From the NCBI RefSeq assembly GCF_004803695.1, contig NZ_CP039393.1, forward strand, positions 434,001 through 498,000: a DNA stretch of 64,000 nt, given 5' to 3'. A model generated the notes under the pieces. The model was not told where the DNA came from, searched no databases, and saw only the letters and a list, made by a program, of their open reading frames with translations. A program made the translations under genes and the position numbers. Shown here in pieces: positions 56,177 to 62,459 of the stretch. Numbering within the stretch: position 1 is the stretch's first letter; every line of letters starts with the position of its first letter. The DNA is from Muribaculum gordoncarteri. Lineage in GTDB: Bacteria; Bacteroidota; Bacteroidia; Bacteroidales; Muribaculaceae.

Positions 56177-56895
56177 AGTTCTCGGCCTGACATAATGAAT
56201 GTCAATCTGATTATATCATCAGATAATGTATTATCAAAATTCACTCCCCAGATTACATCGATTGACTCCGGTAGACCGGAGATTATATTATTAAATGGAG
56301 CCATATCATCCATCGTTATAGCAGCTAACCTCTCACGATTGAAATATAAAAGAGCAGAAATAAATTCAATTTTATCTACGGCGACATTCTCCATCTTTCT
56401 CTGCATGTTAATGACCGCATCCTCAATGCTTTTACCATCAGCGACCAAAGTTTTTAAAAAGCGGCGGTTACGTAATGTCGTGCATAGATCATTAAAGTCG
56501 TAGCATATATAACCCATTGTTGCTAAAGGAGCAAGCAATATCCTTATTACTTCCGGAATGTTTTCACTATCTATAGCAATACTATCGTAACAAGAGATGT
56601 CGGCATCATAGACCAATCCTATGGTCAGTACGCCGGCATCATGATAGGTCTTGGCTATCGCATTGGCGAGTTCTTCGTTATCTTGTGCTACGATGATTGC
56701 CATTTTATCATCGTCCATGGGAATACAATCATCGGTAGACTTTGCGACAAGACTGCCGACGCAGTTATAACCGAAAGATTCTACTTCCTTGATTATGTCG
56801 ATTGCTCCTGTGCCAATTCCTATTACTTTGAAACTCACTGGAAACGGCTGTTGAAAATTTTCAAGAATACATGAATCAGTCATTTTTGTCATCAT
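56173..56895 (-). CDS. FtsZ/tubulin-fold protein lacking the GTP-binding signature
   Basis: 240 residues, shorter than FtsZ. The start FKVIGIGTGAIDIIKEVESF aligns with FtsZ's IKVIGVGGGGGNAV strand-loop; DKMAIIVAQDNEELANAIAK and DAGVLTIGLVYDAD follow the order of FtsZ's T4 region and H4/S5, but the GGGTGTG loop is replaced by AQDNEEL. The end, IDVIWGVNFDNTLSDDIIRL then TFIMSG, matches the FtsZ C-terminal domain (a.IifGa.iDe.l.deirvTvIatG) well. The segment DGKSIEDAVINMQRKMEN corresponds to the H7-H8 stretch. So a divergent tubulin-superfamily member. It is in a WYL-2-controlled operon, coupled to a two-helix membrane protein. Function unknown. Confidence 0.72.
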   Translation of the reverse strand: MMTKMTDSCILENFQQPFPVSFKVIGIGTGAIDIIKEVESFGYNCVGSLVAKSTDDCIPMDDDKMAIIVAQDNEELANAIAKTYHDAGVLTIGLVYDADISCYDSIAIDSENIPEVIRILLAPLATMGYICYDFNDLCTTLRNRRFLKTLVADGKSIEDAVINMQRKMENVAVDKIEFISALLYFNRERLAAITMDDMAPFNNIISGLPESIDVIWGVNFDNTLSDDIIRLTFIMSGREL

Positions 56896-57007
56896 TAATT
56901 GGTGTTTTAGATATGATTATAAACTGTAGAGCAATGTCGGCTTTAGCCTCATTGTCAACTCCTTTGATAAATGTAATCGGCGGTTTTTTGTCAAATGATT
57001 GAATCAT
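56876..57007 (-). CDS. 43-residue small ORF bridging to the FtsZ-like gene
   Basis: ATG at 57005-57007 overlaps the upstream TGA (ATGA), and the stop lies 20 bp inside the FtsZ-like gene. Peptide: MIQSFDKKPPITFIKGVDNE then ADIALQFIIISKTP. It is beta-like and hydrophobic in the middle. Double overlap is a strong sign that it is translated; role unknown. Confidence 0.45.
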   Translation of the reverse strand: MIQSFDKKPPITFIKGVDNEAKADIALQFIIISKTPINDDKND

Positions 57008-57405
57008 TGACCTAAGGTGTTGTTCTTCTTCGACCGCCAAGGGAGTCGCATCCGATGTATAAGCGACTCCTCTCCGCCGTCAAATATATCATGTAACGTG
57101 GGGAAGTAATTCATCAGCAAGTCTTCAAGATAGTTGATTCGGGAAGACAAATCAGCTACATGGGAATCTCGCCAAGTTTCGTTGATAGTGCCGGCTTTCA
57201 TTATCCGGTTCTCAAGTTGTTGGTCATAGAATCCGCATTTTTCGTGAATCGTATCAATCAGATGCTGACGCTTATCAAGGCGCTTTAGCTCGGCAATGCG
57301 ACTTTTGATACGATAAAATCTCTTACGCTTAGCGCGGTTCTGATGCTTTTCTCTATGATGAATCTGATGCCATACTTCCATAGGGAAGGCAATACCGTAA
57401 GGCAT
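57004..57405 (-). CDS. Basic coiled-coil protein, uncharacterised
   Basis: 133 residues. N-terminal half extremely basic (HREKHQNRAKRKRFYRIKSR) with IAELKRLDKRQHLIDTIHEK; second half has SSRINYLEDLLMNYFPTLHD. Mostly helical, no membrane helix or catalytic motif. The basic patch may bind nucleic acid. It lies 13 bp after the gene upstream and its stop overlaps the next ATG. No family recognised. Confidence 0.6.
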   Translation of the reverse strand: MPYGIAFPMEVWHQIHHREKHQNRAKRKRFYRIKSRIAELKRLDKRQHLIDTIHEKCGFYDQQLENRIMKAGTINETWRDSHVADLSSRINYLEDLLMNYFPTLHDIFDGGEESLIHRMRLPWRSKKNNTLGQ

Positions 57406-57418
57406 TTCCTCCTTGCTC

Positions 57419-57892
57419 TTAAGTTTGCGTTTTTTTTAGCTTGTTCCGTATATAAGGAAGATACAGTCGGCGTTTAAGTTTTTCAGCCTGTTCTCCGTAT
57501 GATGTATAGTGTTCTTCAAGTGGAGTCCAACCTGTATGTCGGGTAAAGCCATAGAAAGTCATGCCCCACAGGATTGCACCGGCTAGTTCGGCATCGGTAA
57601 AAGGATTGTCGTCCGGCTTTACTACAGTTTTTCCTACTGTGTTTTTCCAAAAATCCCCTTCTACGTTATTCGCAAGTAGTGGCAATGAGTGTGGCTCAAA
57701 CCATTCTTCCCTCGGGGTAACATCAAACGATACCTCTCCGCCTGCACCCTCAAATTCTGTCAGACAGATAGTATCAAACGCTTCCTTATAGCTTGCGACA
57801 CTTTTTATCGAACGGCAGGTGCGATGTGTATTACGCAATGCATTGAGAACATTATCGAATCCTATGGAGAGGAACAATTCTTTTACTGTCAT
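57419..57892 (-). CDS. Uncharacterised protein, first gene of the FtsZ-like operon (possibly DUF6557)
   Basis: 157 residues. TVKELFLSIGFDNVLNALRN, SYKEAFDTICLTEF, NVEGDFWKNTVGKTVVKPDD, and DAELAGAILWGMTFYGFTRH are its clearest segments. It shows the same motif order as 48986-49882 (the W-x-x-x-x-G-[KR]-x-V and the helix ...A-x-[LI]-x-[AW]...TFYG), so both probably belong to one family. The family name is from memory and uncertain. It begins the WYL-2-controlled operon whose promoter is at 57934-57941. Confidence 0.65.
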   Translation of the reverse strand: MTVKELFLSIGFDNVLNALRNTHRTCRSIKSVASYKEAFDTICLTEFEGAGGEVSFDVTPREEWFEPHSLPLLANNVEGDFWKNTVGKTVVKPDDNPFTDAELAGAILWGMTFYGFTRHTGWTPLEEHYTSYGEQAEKLKRRLYLPYIRNKLKKTQT

Positions 57893-57933
57893 GTGTGTGA
57901 TTTATTGGGTCGTGGTTGATTAGAGTTACTCTG

Positions 57934-57969
57934 CAAAGTTATACTCCTGTTGTATCGGATTTGGTGACA
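57934..57969 (-). promoter_or_regulatory. WYL-2-type operator/promoter of the FtsZ-like operon
   Basis: On the minus strand TGTCAC, N7, GATACA (plus 57951-57969, TGTATC-N7-GTGACA) is centred 19 nt before TAACTTTG (plus CAAAGTTA 57934-57941). Half-site match is 4/6 on one side and 6/6 on the other. Confidence 0.55.
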
Positions 57970-58027
57970 GAATCTGATTTTGTTCTCCGTGTGCTATCAT
58001 AACGCCGACACTGCACAGGCTGCATCG

Positions 58028-58930
58028 TCATACATTTCTATATAGTTCATACATTTCCGAAATCCAGCCTTTCATCGTCTTGCGGAGTGGTGCCGGACTT
58101 ACAACCTCAATCATCGAACCGACTTGTAGGAGTTTCATCACGAAATCGTAAGTCGGAGCGAGAAACAGCTCAAAGTCGGCATATTCGCCGCAGTCCTCGA
58201 TTTCGCGCTGGCTGGAATGTAATGGCAACGAGCGGAGATAATGTTTATGGTCTTCGTTTGCACGAATCACGATACGTTCGGGCTTTGTGCCGTCGCCTAT
58301 GACGACTCCAAAATATGTGGCGAAGAACTCGGCTGCGTCAAAATCTTTCGGAAGCTTGAACGTTGCGTCGGTGGTTAGTGTTTCTTCCAGCCGGTCAAGG
58401 CCGTAGATTTTAATCTCGCCACGGTTGTTGCGACCGAGTACGTACCATCGGTTCTCAAACAGTTTGACGCAATATGGCTCGATTGTGAATGTATAGCTGT
58501 GCGATCGTTTGAAAGGGCGGTAGGAGATTTCTACAATGCGGTTCTCCTTCATCGCCTCAAGGATTGTGGTAAGATGGTCGCGGCCCGAAGGTATTTCATC
58601 AACAAGGATTCGTCCCTTTAGCGAGAGATTCTCTCCGATGATATTGCCGACAGCAAACGAGTCGAGCATCCATTTTTTTAGCTTGTCCTCGTCGATATTT
58701 TCCGGGTTGGCTATATAGTAGAGGTATCCGCCAACCTTCTGACAGTCGATCATAATTCCGAATTGCTCGTATATTGCATCACGCCAGCGATTGAATGTGG
58801 CACGGTGGAGCGGCCTACAGTCGCTCAGATCCTTGCAGCGTTCCCATTTGTCGGACAAATCTCTGTGAGAAATTTTCCCGGCGCGACGGATTGTGTCGAT
58901 CAACCAGGTGTATTTTTGCAGTTGGTTCAT
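58028..58930 (-). CDS. WYL-domain transcriptional regulator (WYL-2)
   Basis: 300 residues with the same layout as WYL-1: winged helix (LQKYTWLIDTIRRAGKISHR and LHRATFNRWRDAIYEQFGI), WYL core (NRIVEISYRPFKRSHSYTF, YCVKLFENRWYVLGRNNRG, IYGLDRLEETL) and C-terminal part (APTYDFVMKLLQVGSMIEVV). Genes of this type regulate defence or mobile functions by sensing a ligand with the WYL fold. Its own promoter carries the TGTATC-type operator, which points to autoregulation and to WYL-2 as the regulator of the other sites. It is a paralogue of WYL-1. Confidence 0.9.
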   Translation of the reverse strand: MNQLQKYTWLIDTIRRAGKISHRDLSDKWERCKDLSDCRPLHRATFNRWRDAIYEQFGIMIDCQKVGGYLYYIANPENIDEDKLKKWMLDSFAVGNIIGENLSLKGRILVDEIPSGRDHLTTILEAMKENRIVEISYRPFKRSHSYTFTIEPYCVKLFENRWYVLGRNNRGEIKIYGLDRLEETLTTDATFKLPKDFDAAEFFATYFGVVIGDGTKPERIVIRANEDHKHYLRSLPLHSSQREIEDCGEYADFELFLAPTYDFVMKLLQVGSMIEVVSPAPLRKTMKGWISEMYELYRNV

Positions 58931-58982
58931 ATTTGTTTAATTTTTCTTTGTCATGGCAAAGCGCCAAGGGGGTTATTTATCG

Positions 58983-59018
58983 CAAAGATAATCAAAACCT
59001 GTCGCATTTAGCGATACA
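58983..59018 (-). promoter_or_regulatory. WYL-2 promoter with operator
   Basis: TGTATC (minus), N7, GCGACA: plus-strand TGTCGC-ATTTAGC-GATACA at 59000-59018, centred 19 nt before TATCTTTG (plus CAAAGATA 58983-58990). Confidence 0.6.
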
Positions 59019-59021
59019 TCT

Positions 59022-59315
59022 TCATTGGGCTGTATGAATTGAGGTCAGAATTTCCTCTTCATCAACCGATTTTTCAGTGAAAATATTAATATCATCATTA
59101 TAGCAATAAGGATCTTGCCAAGATACAACTTCGCTGACCGTTAATTTGCCGTCATTACCGGGGATGATATAATATGTTTCATATTCATCGTAGTCGAGCT
59201 GCATATAAAGAGAAATAGCATTTGTGCCAAGAGTCATTTCTATTCCCAATATGGCAAACCATTCATCTTTTTCTTTGGCAAACTCCTCCAGTGAAGTATA
59301 GGATTTTACAATCAC
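59022..59315 (-). CDS. Small acidic protein, uncharacterised
   Basis: 97 residues starting at GTG 59315 (overlaps a preceding stop). Sequence includes SYTSLEEFAKEKDEWFAILG, TNAISLYMQLDYDEYETYYI and SVDEEEILTSIHTAQ. Beta-rich and acidic; DEYETYYIIPGNDGKL resembles nothing I recognise. Third of three small frames behind the promoter at 59609-59616. Confidence 0.55.
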   Translation of the reverse strand: MIVKSYTSLEEFAKEKDEWFAILGIEMTLGTNAISLYMQLDYDEYETYYIIPGNDGKLTVSEVVSWQDPYCYNDDINIFTEKSVDEEEILTSIHTAQ

Positions 59316-59383
59316 ATTAGAAAGGAATGACGTTTGCGCATCATGGCATACCTTTCTTCCCTGGGCATATCTATCAAATTCAT
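59312..59383 (-). CDS. 23-residue small ORF
   Basis: ATG at 59381-59383; peptide MNLIDMPREERYAMMRKRHS. Its stop overlaps the GTG start of the next frame, suggesting translational coupling. Confidence 0.35.
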   Translation of the reverse strand: MNLIDMPREERYAMMRKRHSFLM

Positions 59384-59403
59384 GATTTGTAAAATTTTTC
59401 GGG

Positions 59404-59523
59404 TTAATAATTGGGGTGAGTGCTCTCTTGCGTTTTTAGACGAGCTTCAGCCGGTTCTTCAGTGGGTGGTGGAAATTCAACCACAGAAGATATTGTCAGT
59501 TCATATCCTTCTAATGTCTTCAT
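59404..59523 (-). CDS. 39-residue small ORF behind a WYL-2-type promoter
   Basis: ATG at 59521-59523, the first start after the promoter at 59609-59616, giving MKTLEGYELTISSVVEFPPP then TEEPAEARLKTQESTHPNY. The leader of about 80 nt contains no other start with good context. It could be a truncated gene. Confidence 0.4.
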   Translation of the reverse strand: MKTLEGYELTISSVVEFPPPTEEPAEARLKTQESTHPNY

Positions 59524-59608
59524 ATTTTGTGGGTTTATGATTTATGTCGGAAAGTTAGACAACCGCTACGCAACCATTCTGCACATATAATGTCTGACTT
59601 TCCTTCGA

Positions 59609-59644
59609 CAAAAGTAAAGCAGGCATGGCGCATTTTGCGATACA
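59609..59644 (-). promoter_or_regulatory. WYL-2-type operator/promoter, divergent pair, left side
   Basis: Plus-strand TGGCGC-ATTTTGC-GATACA (59626-59644); on the minus strand this is TGTATC-N7-GCGCCA, centred 19 nt before TACTTTTG (plus CAAAAGTA 59609-59616). Confidence 0.5.
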
Positions 59645-59671
59645 GGAATAAGAATATCGAAAATTTTGGAT

Positions 59672-59707
59672 TGTATCACAAATTGAGACACTTGTCGGAT
59701 ATATTTG
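59672..59707 (+). promoter_or_regulatory. WYL-2-type operator/promoter, divergent pair, right side
   Basis: TGTATC-ACAAATT-GAGACA (59672-59690), centred 19 nt before TATATTTG (59700-59707), 10 bp ahead of the small ORF at 59718. Confidence 0.55.
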
Positions 59708-59717
59708 CATTGAAATT

Positions 59718-59882
59718 ATGGAAGAGAAATATAGTAATGGAGTAGAATGGTGGTTTGCCGAGCTTGGTTCAGAAAGCGAAGTTGACAAGCGTATTGCGCT
59801 GTTTCTTGAACTTAACAGCCGGTTGCCTAAATTCGTTATCGGCTTTATTGAAATTTCCACAAATCTAAAATTGAAGAAATGA
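59718..59882 (+). CDS. 54-residue small ORF coupled to the MBL-fold gene
   Basis: ATG 59718, only 10 bp after the -7 box. Peptide MEEKYSNGVEWWFAELGSES, then EVDKRIALFLELNSRLPKFV. The stop overlaps the ATG of the next gene (ATGA). Probably a real small partner; no family recognised. Confidence 0.5.
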   Translation: MEEKYSNGVEWWFAELGSESEVDKRIALFLELNSRLPKFVIGFIEISTNLKLKK

Positions 59883-61273
59883 AGATTACAGTTTATCGCG
59901 GCAATGACCGGATTGGCGGATGCGTCACCGAGTATGAATCAAACGGCTGGAAACTGTTCGTTGATTGTGGCGAGCAGTTGTCAGGCGAGCCGGTGTTTAA
60001 TAATGCTCTTGAAATAGACGGCCTGACCTGCGGAGATCTAAGCAAAAGCGCGTTGCTGATAACTCACTATCACGGCAATCATATTGGCAAAATTGCTGAT
60101 TTAGCTCCCGAATTGCCTATATTTGTGGGCGGGATTTCCAATGAGATTGCACAGGAACTTTTGGATAATTTGAATCCGGGAAATGAGGAATCTCGTTCAA
60201 TGGCTGAGCATCTTGGCTTTGTAAAGACTTTTGTCTCGGGCGAACAATTTTCTTTTGGTGAGTTCTGTATTATGCCGATTATTGTCGACCATTATGCTTT
60301 TGACGCATACGCATTTTGTATAGATGCAGAGAACCTGAAGGTGTTCCACACCGGGAATTTTTGCGTGCATGGTTTCAGAAGCGGCAAGCTGCCGCAGCTA
60401 ATTGAAAAGTATGTAGGCAGGGTCGATTATGTGGTATGTGAGGCTACGAATGTCAATCGTCCTGCGGCAACCATAAAGTCGGAGCATGAACTTCAAAAAG
60501 AGTTCGACAGCGGGCATTGCGATATGGCAAGTCTTGACAGTCTTTTGGATATGTTGACGCCGAAAGCGATAATTTCGATACATACTGACAATCCACGCCA
60601 TTTTGCCGACATGTTCTGCGAGAAATGGCCGGTGATTTTGCTTGAAGATGGTGAATCCTTTTCAGCTATCCGAGATCCGGGGTTCGACAGGACTACAGCC
60701 TTTGTTATTGCATTTCAGACTCCAGACAATTCTTATGAGGTCATCGATAATCCTGAAAACTTACAGTGGTGGACGGTCGATAAAAAATTTCTCGGTGAAT
60801 TCTTGTGGTGGAATGACGCGGATTCTGCTCTGCATCACGTTGTGTATGCGCCAAAGCGGTTACTTGGCTATTCTATAGAATCGGATGAAGATATGGCTCC
60901 ATTTCTGTATGTTGTTTATAATCCGGACTTCACAAAACACTCGGAATATACTGAAGGCGGACATAAGCCCGACGACGAAGGCAAACAGGCAGATTGCGGA
61001 TATATCCCCGGCCAACGTGTCCTCGCCGTCATCGATGATGTGCTGCTTCCATGTGAAGTTATCGATCCGCTAACGGAGGATTTTCTGAGAAAAGACTTTA
61101 ATCAGGATGGCTCGCGGAGTGAGGAAGATTTCCAAGAATATAAGTCCGATTTATGGGATTGGGACTGGGACGAAGTCGTGGTTCATCCACTTGTAAAAAT
61201 CAAAACTGAGTTTGGCGAAATCGTTTCCGATACCACTGCAAAAAGAATCTTTATCTTCCCATATAAGGAATGA
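59879..61273 (+). CDS. Metallo-beta-lactamase fold protein with substituted metal ligands
   Basis: 464 residues. The MBL/RNase J-like N-terminal half shows THYHGNHIG (62-70), DHYAFDAYAF (about 137-146), FHTGNF (156-161) and IISIHTDNP (about 230-238). In active enzymes the first motif is HxHxDH and the second TGD; here both Asp are Asn (N67, N160). The C-terminal ~200 residues (WWTVDKKFLGEFLWWND, YIPGQRVLAVIDDVLLPCEV) form an unrelated domain. The double D-to-N change predicts weak or no metal hydrolase activity. It is coupled to a small ORF upstream and a phosphoesterase pseudogene downstream. Confidence 0.72.
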   Translation: MKITVYRGNDRIGGCVTEYESNGWKLFVDCGEQLSGEPVFNNALEIDGLTCGDLSKSALLITHYHGNHIGKIADLAPELPIFVGGISNEIAQELLDNLNPGNEESRSMAEHLGFVKTFVSGEQFSFGEFCIMPIIVDHYAFDAYAFCIDAENLKVFHTGNFCVHGFRSGKLPQLIEKYVGRVDYVVCEATNVNRPAATIKSEHELQKEFDSGHCDMASLDSLLDMLTPKAIISIHTDNPRHFADMFCEKWPVILLEDGESFSAIRDPGFDRTTAFVIAFQTPDNSYEVIDNPENLQWWTVDKKFLGEFLWWNDADSALHHVVYAPKRLLGYSIESDEDMAPFLYVVYNPDFTKHSEYTEGGHKPDDEGKQADCGYIPGQRVLAVIDDVLLPCEVIDPLTEDFLRKDFNQDGSRSEEDFQEYKSDLWDWDWDEVVVHPLVKIKTEFGEIVSDTTAKRIFIFPYKE

Positions 61274-61592
61274 AAATTTTGCATCTCTCTGACACACATA
61301 ACTGCCACCGTCGGCTCTGGGGATTTACCGGAAGCCGATGTGGTGGTACATTCGGGTGATTCCTGTATGGTTGGCACTGGATTTCCTCAACTGGTTCTGT
61401 GGCCTGCCATATCGCCACAAGGCTTTCATCGGAGGCAACCATGACGACTGTCTTTATAGAGCCAATATCGGCGGACTTGACGACAATGGCATTACCTGTG
61501 TAGTTCCGGCATTGAAATTGACGGAGTGAAATCTCGATTTTGACGATGATATCAATTACGGCTCAGAAGAAATACTTGCAAAAATCCATTGA
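61270..61592 (+). pseudogene. Metallophosphoesterase, multiply frameshifted
   Basis: ATG 61270 overlaps the MBL stop (ATGA). The start MKILHLSDTHNCHRRL is a calcineurin-type phosphoesterase N-terminus (D-T-H metal ligands). After a shift the next frame gives DLPEADVVVHSGDSCM (GD motif), and another gives DFLNWFCGLPYRHKAF with IGGNHDDCL (GNHD motif); then CSSGIEIDGVK and DDDINYGSEEILAKIH appear in other frames. At least three frameshifts, so clearly decayed. Its coupling to the MBL gene shows the two once formed one operon. Confidence 0.7.
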
Positions 61593-61609
61593 CCCATAAA
61601 TACGTATAT

Positions 61610-62008
61610 TTAGATATAAGTCTTAAGAAAATTAAGCACTCTCTCAAAACTTTGGAATACGAGAATGCCTTCATTTAGTTGATTGAATAAATCGCTTAAT
61701 ACATTATATTGTCGTTCTGATATTCTGTGTGCTATTTTAATATTTTTGATATGGATATACATTTTCTCAATTTTATCGCCTGTTGGGCTTACAAATCTGC
61801 ACAAACCACTGAACGTATTAGAGCTTGGATAATACATTCTAATTTTTTGGATACATAAGATTCCACCAGACAACTCATAGAGAAAACATTTGCCTATACC
61901 TACATTTCTATGTTCTTTATAACTTGCTTTTGTTTTGTGAGTGTGGGGTAGACAGTTCTCTAATTCTTCGTTAGTTATATGAGCCTTATTAAGAGTTTCT
62001 ATATCCAT
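61610..62008 (-). CDS. Uncharacterised protein
   Basis: 132 residues from ATG at 62006-62008 (MDIETLNKAHITNEELENCL); a frame extension upstream reads through a non-coding repeat region and is unlikely to be translated. Segments KASYKEHRNVGIGKCFLYEL and FQSFERVLNFLKTYI are the clearest. Largely helical, no recognised family. It lies on the far side of the island from the integrase. Confidence 0.5.
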   Translation of the reverse strand: MDIETLNKAHITNEELENCLPHTHKTKASYKEHRNVGIGKCFLYELSGGILCIQKIRMYYPSSNTFSGLCRFVSPTGDKIEKMYIHIKNIKIAHRISERQYNVLSDLFNQLNEGILVFQSFERVLNFLKTYI

Positions 62009-62067
62009 GATGAAACGTAATTGATAACCTGAAGTGACATTTCTTTCTTTTTGTGACCGTCCTTGGC

Positions 62068-62104
62068 AGTACACTTTCGCATTGAGTACACTTTTAGTAC
62101 ACTT
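62068..62104. repeat. Three direct copies of AGTACACTT
   Basis: AGTACACTT occurs at 62068-62076, 62085-62093 and 62096-62104. Spaced 17 and 11 bp apart, they lie just before a hairpin and tRNA-like att candidate, so they may be recombinase arm or excisionase sites. Confidence 0.5.
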
Positions 62105-62115
62105 CGGAAATAAGA

Positions 62116-62165
62116 AACCCCTTGAAAATCTGTCGATTATCAAGGGGTTGGGGTGCCCAGAACAG
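62116..62165. other. Hairpin and tRNA-like attachment-site candidate
   Basis: AACCCCTTG (62116-62124) pairs with CAAGGGGTT (62141-62149). Right after it, TGCCCAGAACAG (62154-62165) equals the reverse complement of a tRNA 3' end (CTGTTCTGGGCA), a common integration target. Lying 290 bp before the integrase gene, this may be one end of an integrated element. Confidence 0.4.
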
Positions 62166-62315
62166 AAGCAACCAAATGAAAGACTATGCAAGGATATGGA
62201 AGTGGGTTCGAGTTTTGGAAAAATTGACAAATATTTGTATATCATAATATTACAAAATTGAAATTGTAAAAATAGGTGTCATTCGCTTTCATAAAGAATC
62301 GGTAGAAATCAAATA

Positions 62316-62459
62316 GGAGGACAAAAGGAGGACAAAATATTTTGCCGTTAAAGAATTAATTGCTAACTTTGTAAATGAGGATACGGAGCGTTGATGCGGC
62401 ATAAAACGCATTTTAACACTTAATTTTTTGTCCTCTCCACCATAAAATTTTTGTCCTCC
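62316..62459. repeat. Four copies of GGAGGACAAAA around the integrase promoter
   Basis: Two tandem direct copies at 62316-62326 and 62327-62337, and two inverted copies at 62426-62435 (10 of 11 bp) and 62449-62459, the last touching the integrase ATG. They enclose the promoter. Best read as integrase arm-type or repressor sites, with possible mRNA hairpin effects on the start. Confidence 0.6.
62342..62371 (+). promoter_or_regulatory. Integrase promoter
   Basis: TTG 62342-62344, 19-bp spacer, TAACTTTG 62364-62371. Confidence 0.6.

Noticed and set aside
61610-62245. 211-residue version of the minus-strand protein
   Set aside because: The first ~79 codons read through the triple repeat and the hairpin/tRNA-like sequence; the natural start is ATG at 62008.
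62316-62459. CRISPR array
   Set aside because: The 11-bp repeats are too short, two are inverted, and there are no regular spacers or cas genes. No CRISPR array was seen anywhere in the window.
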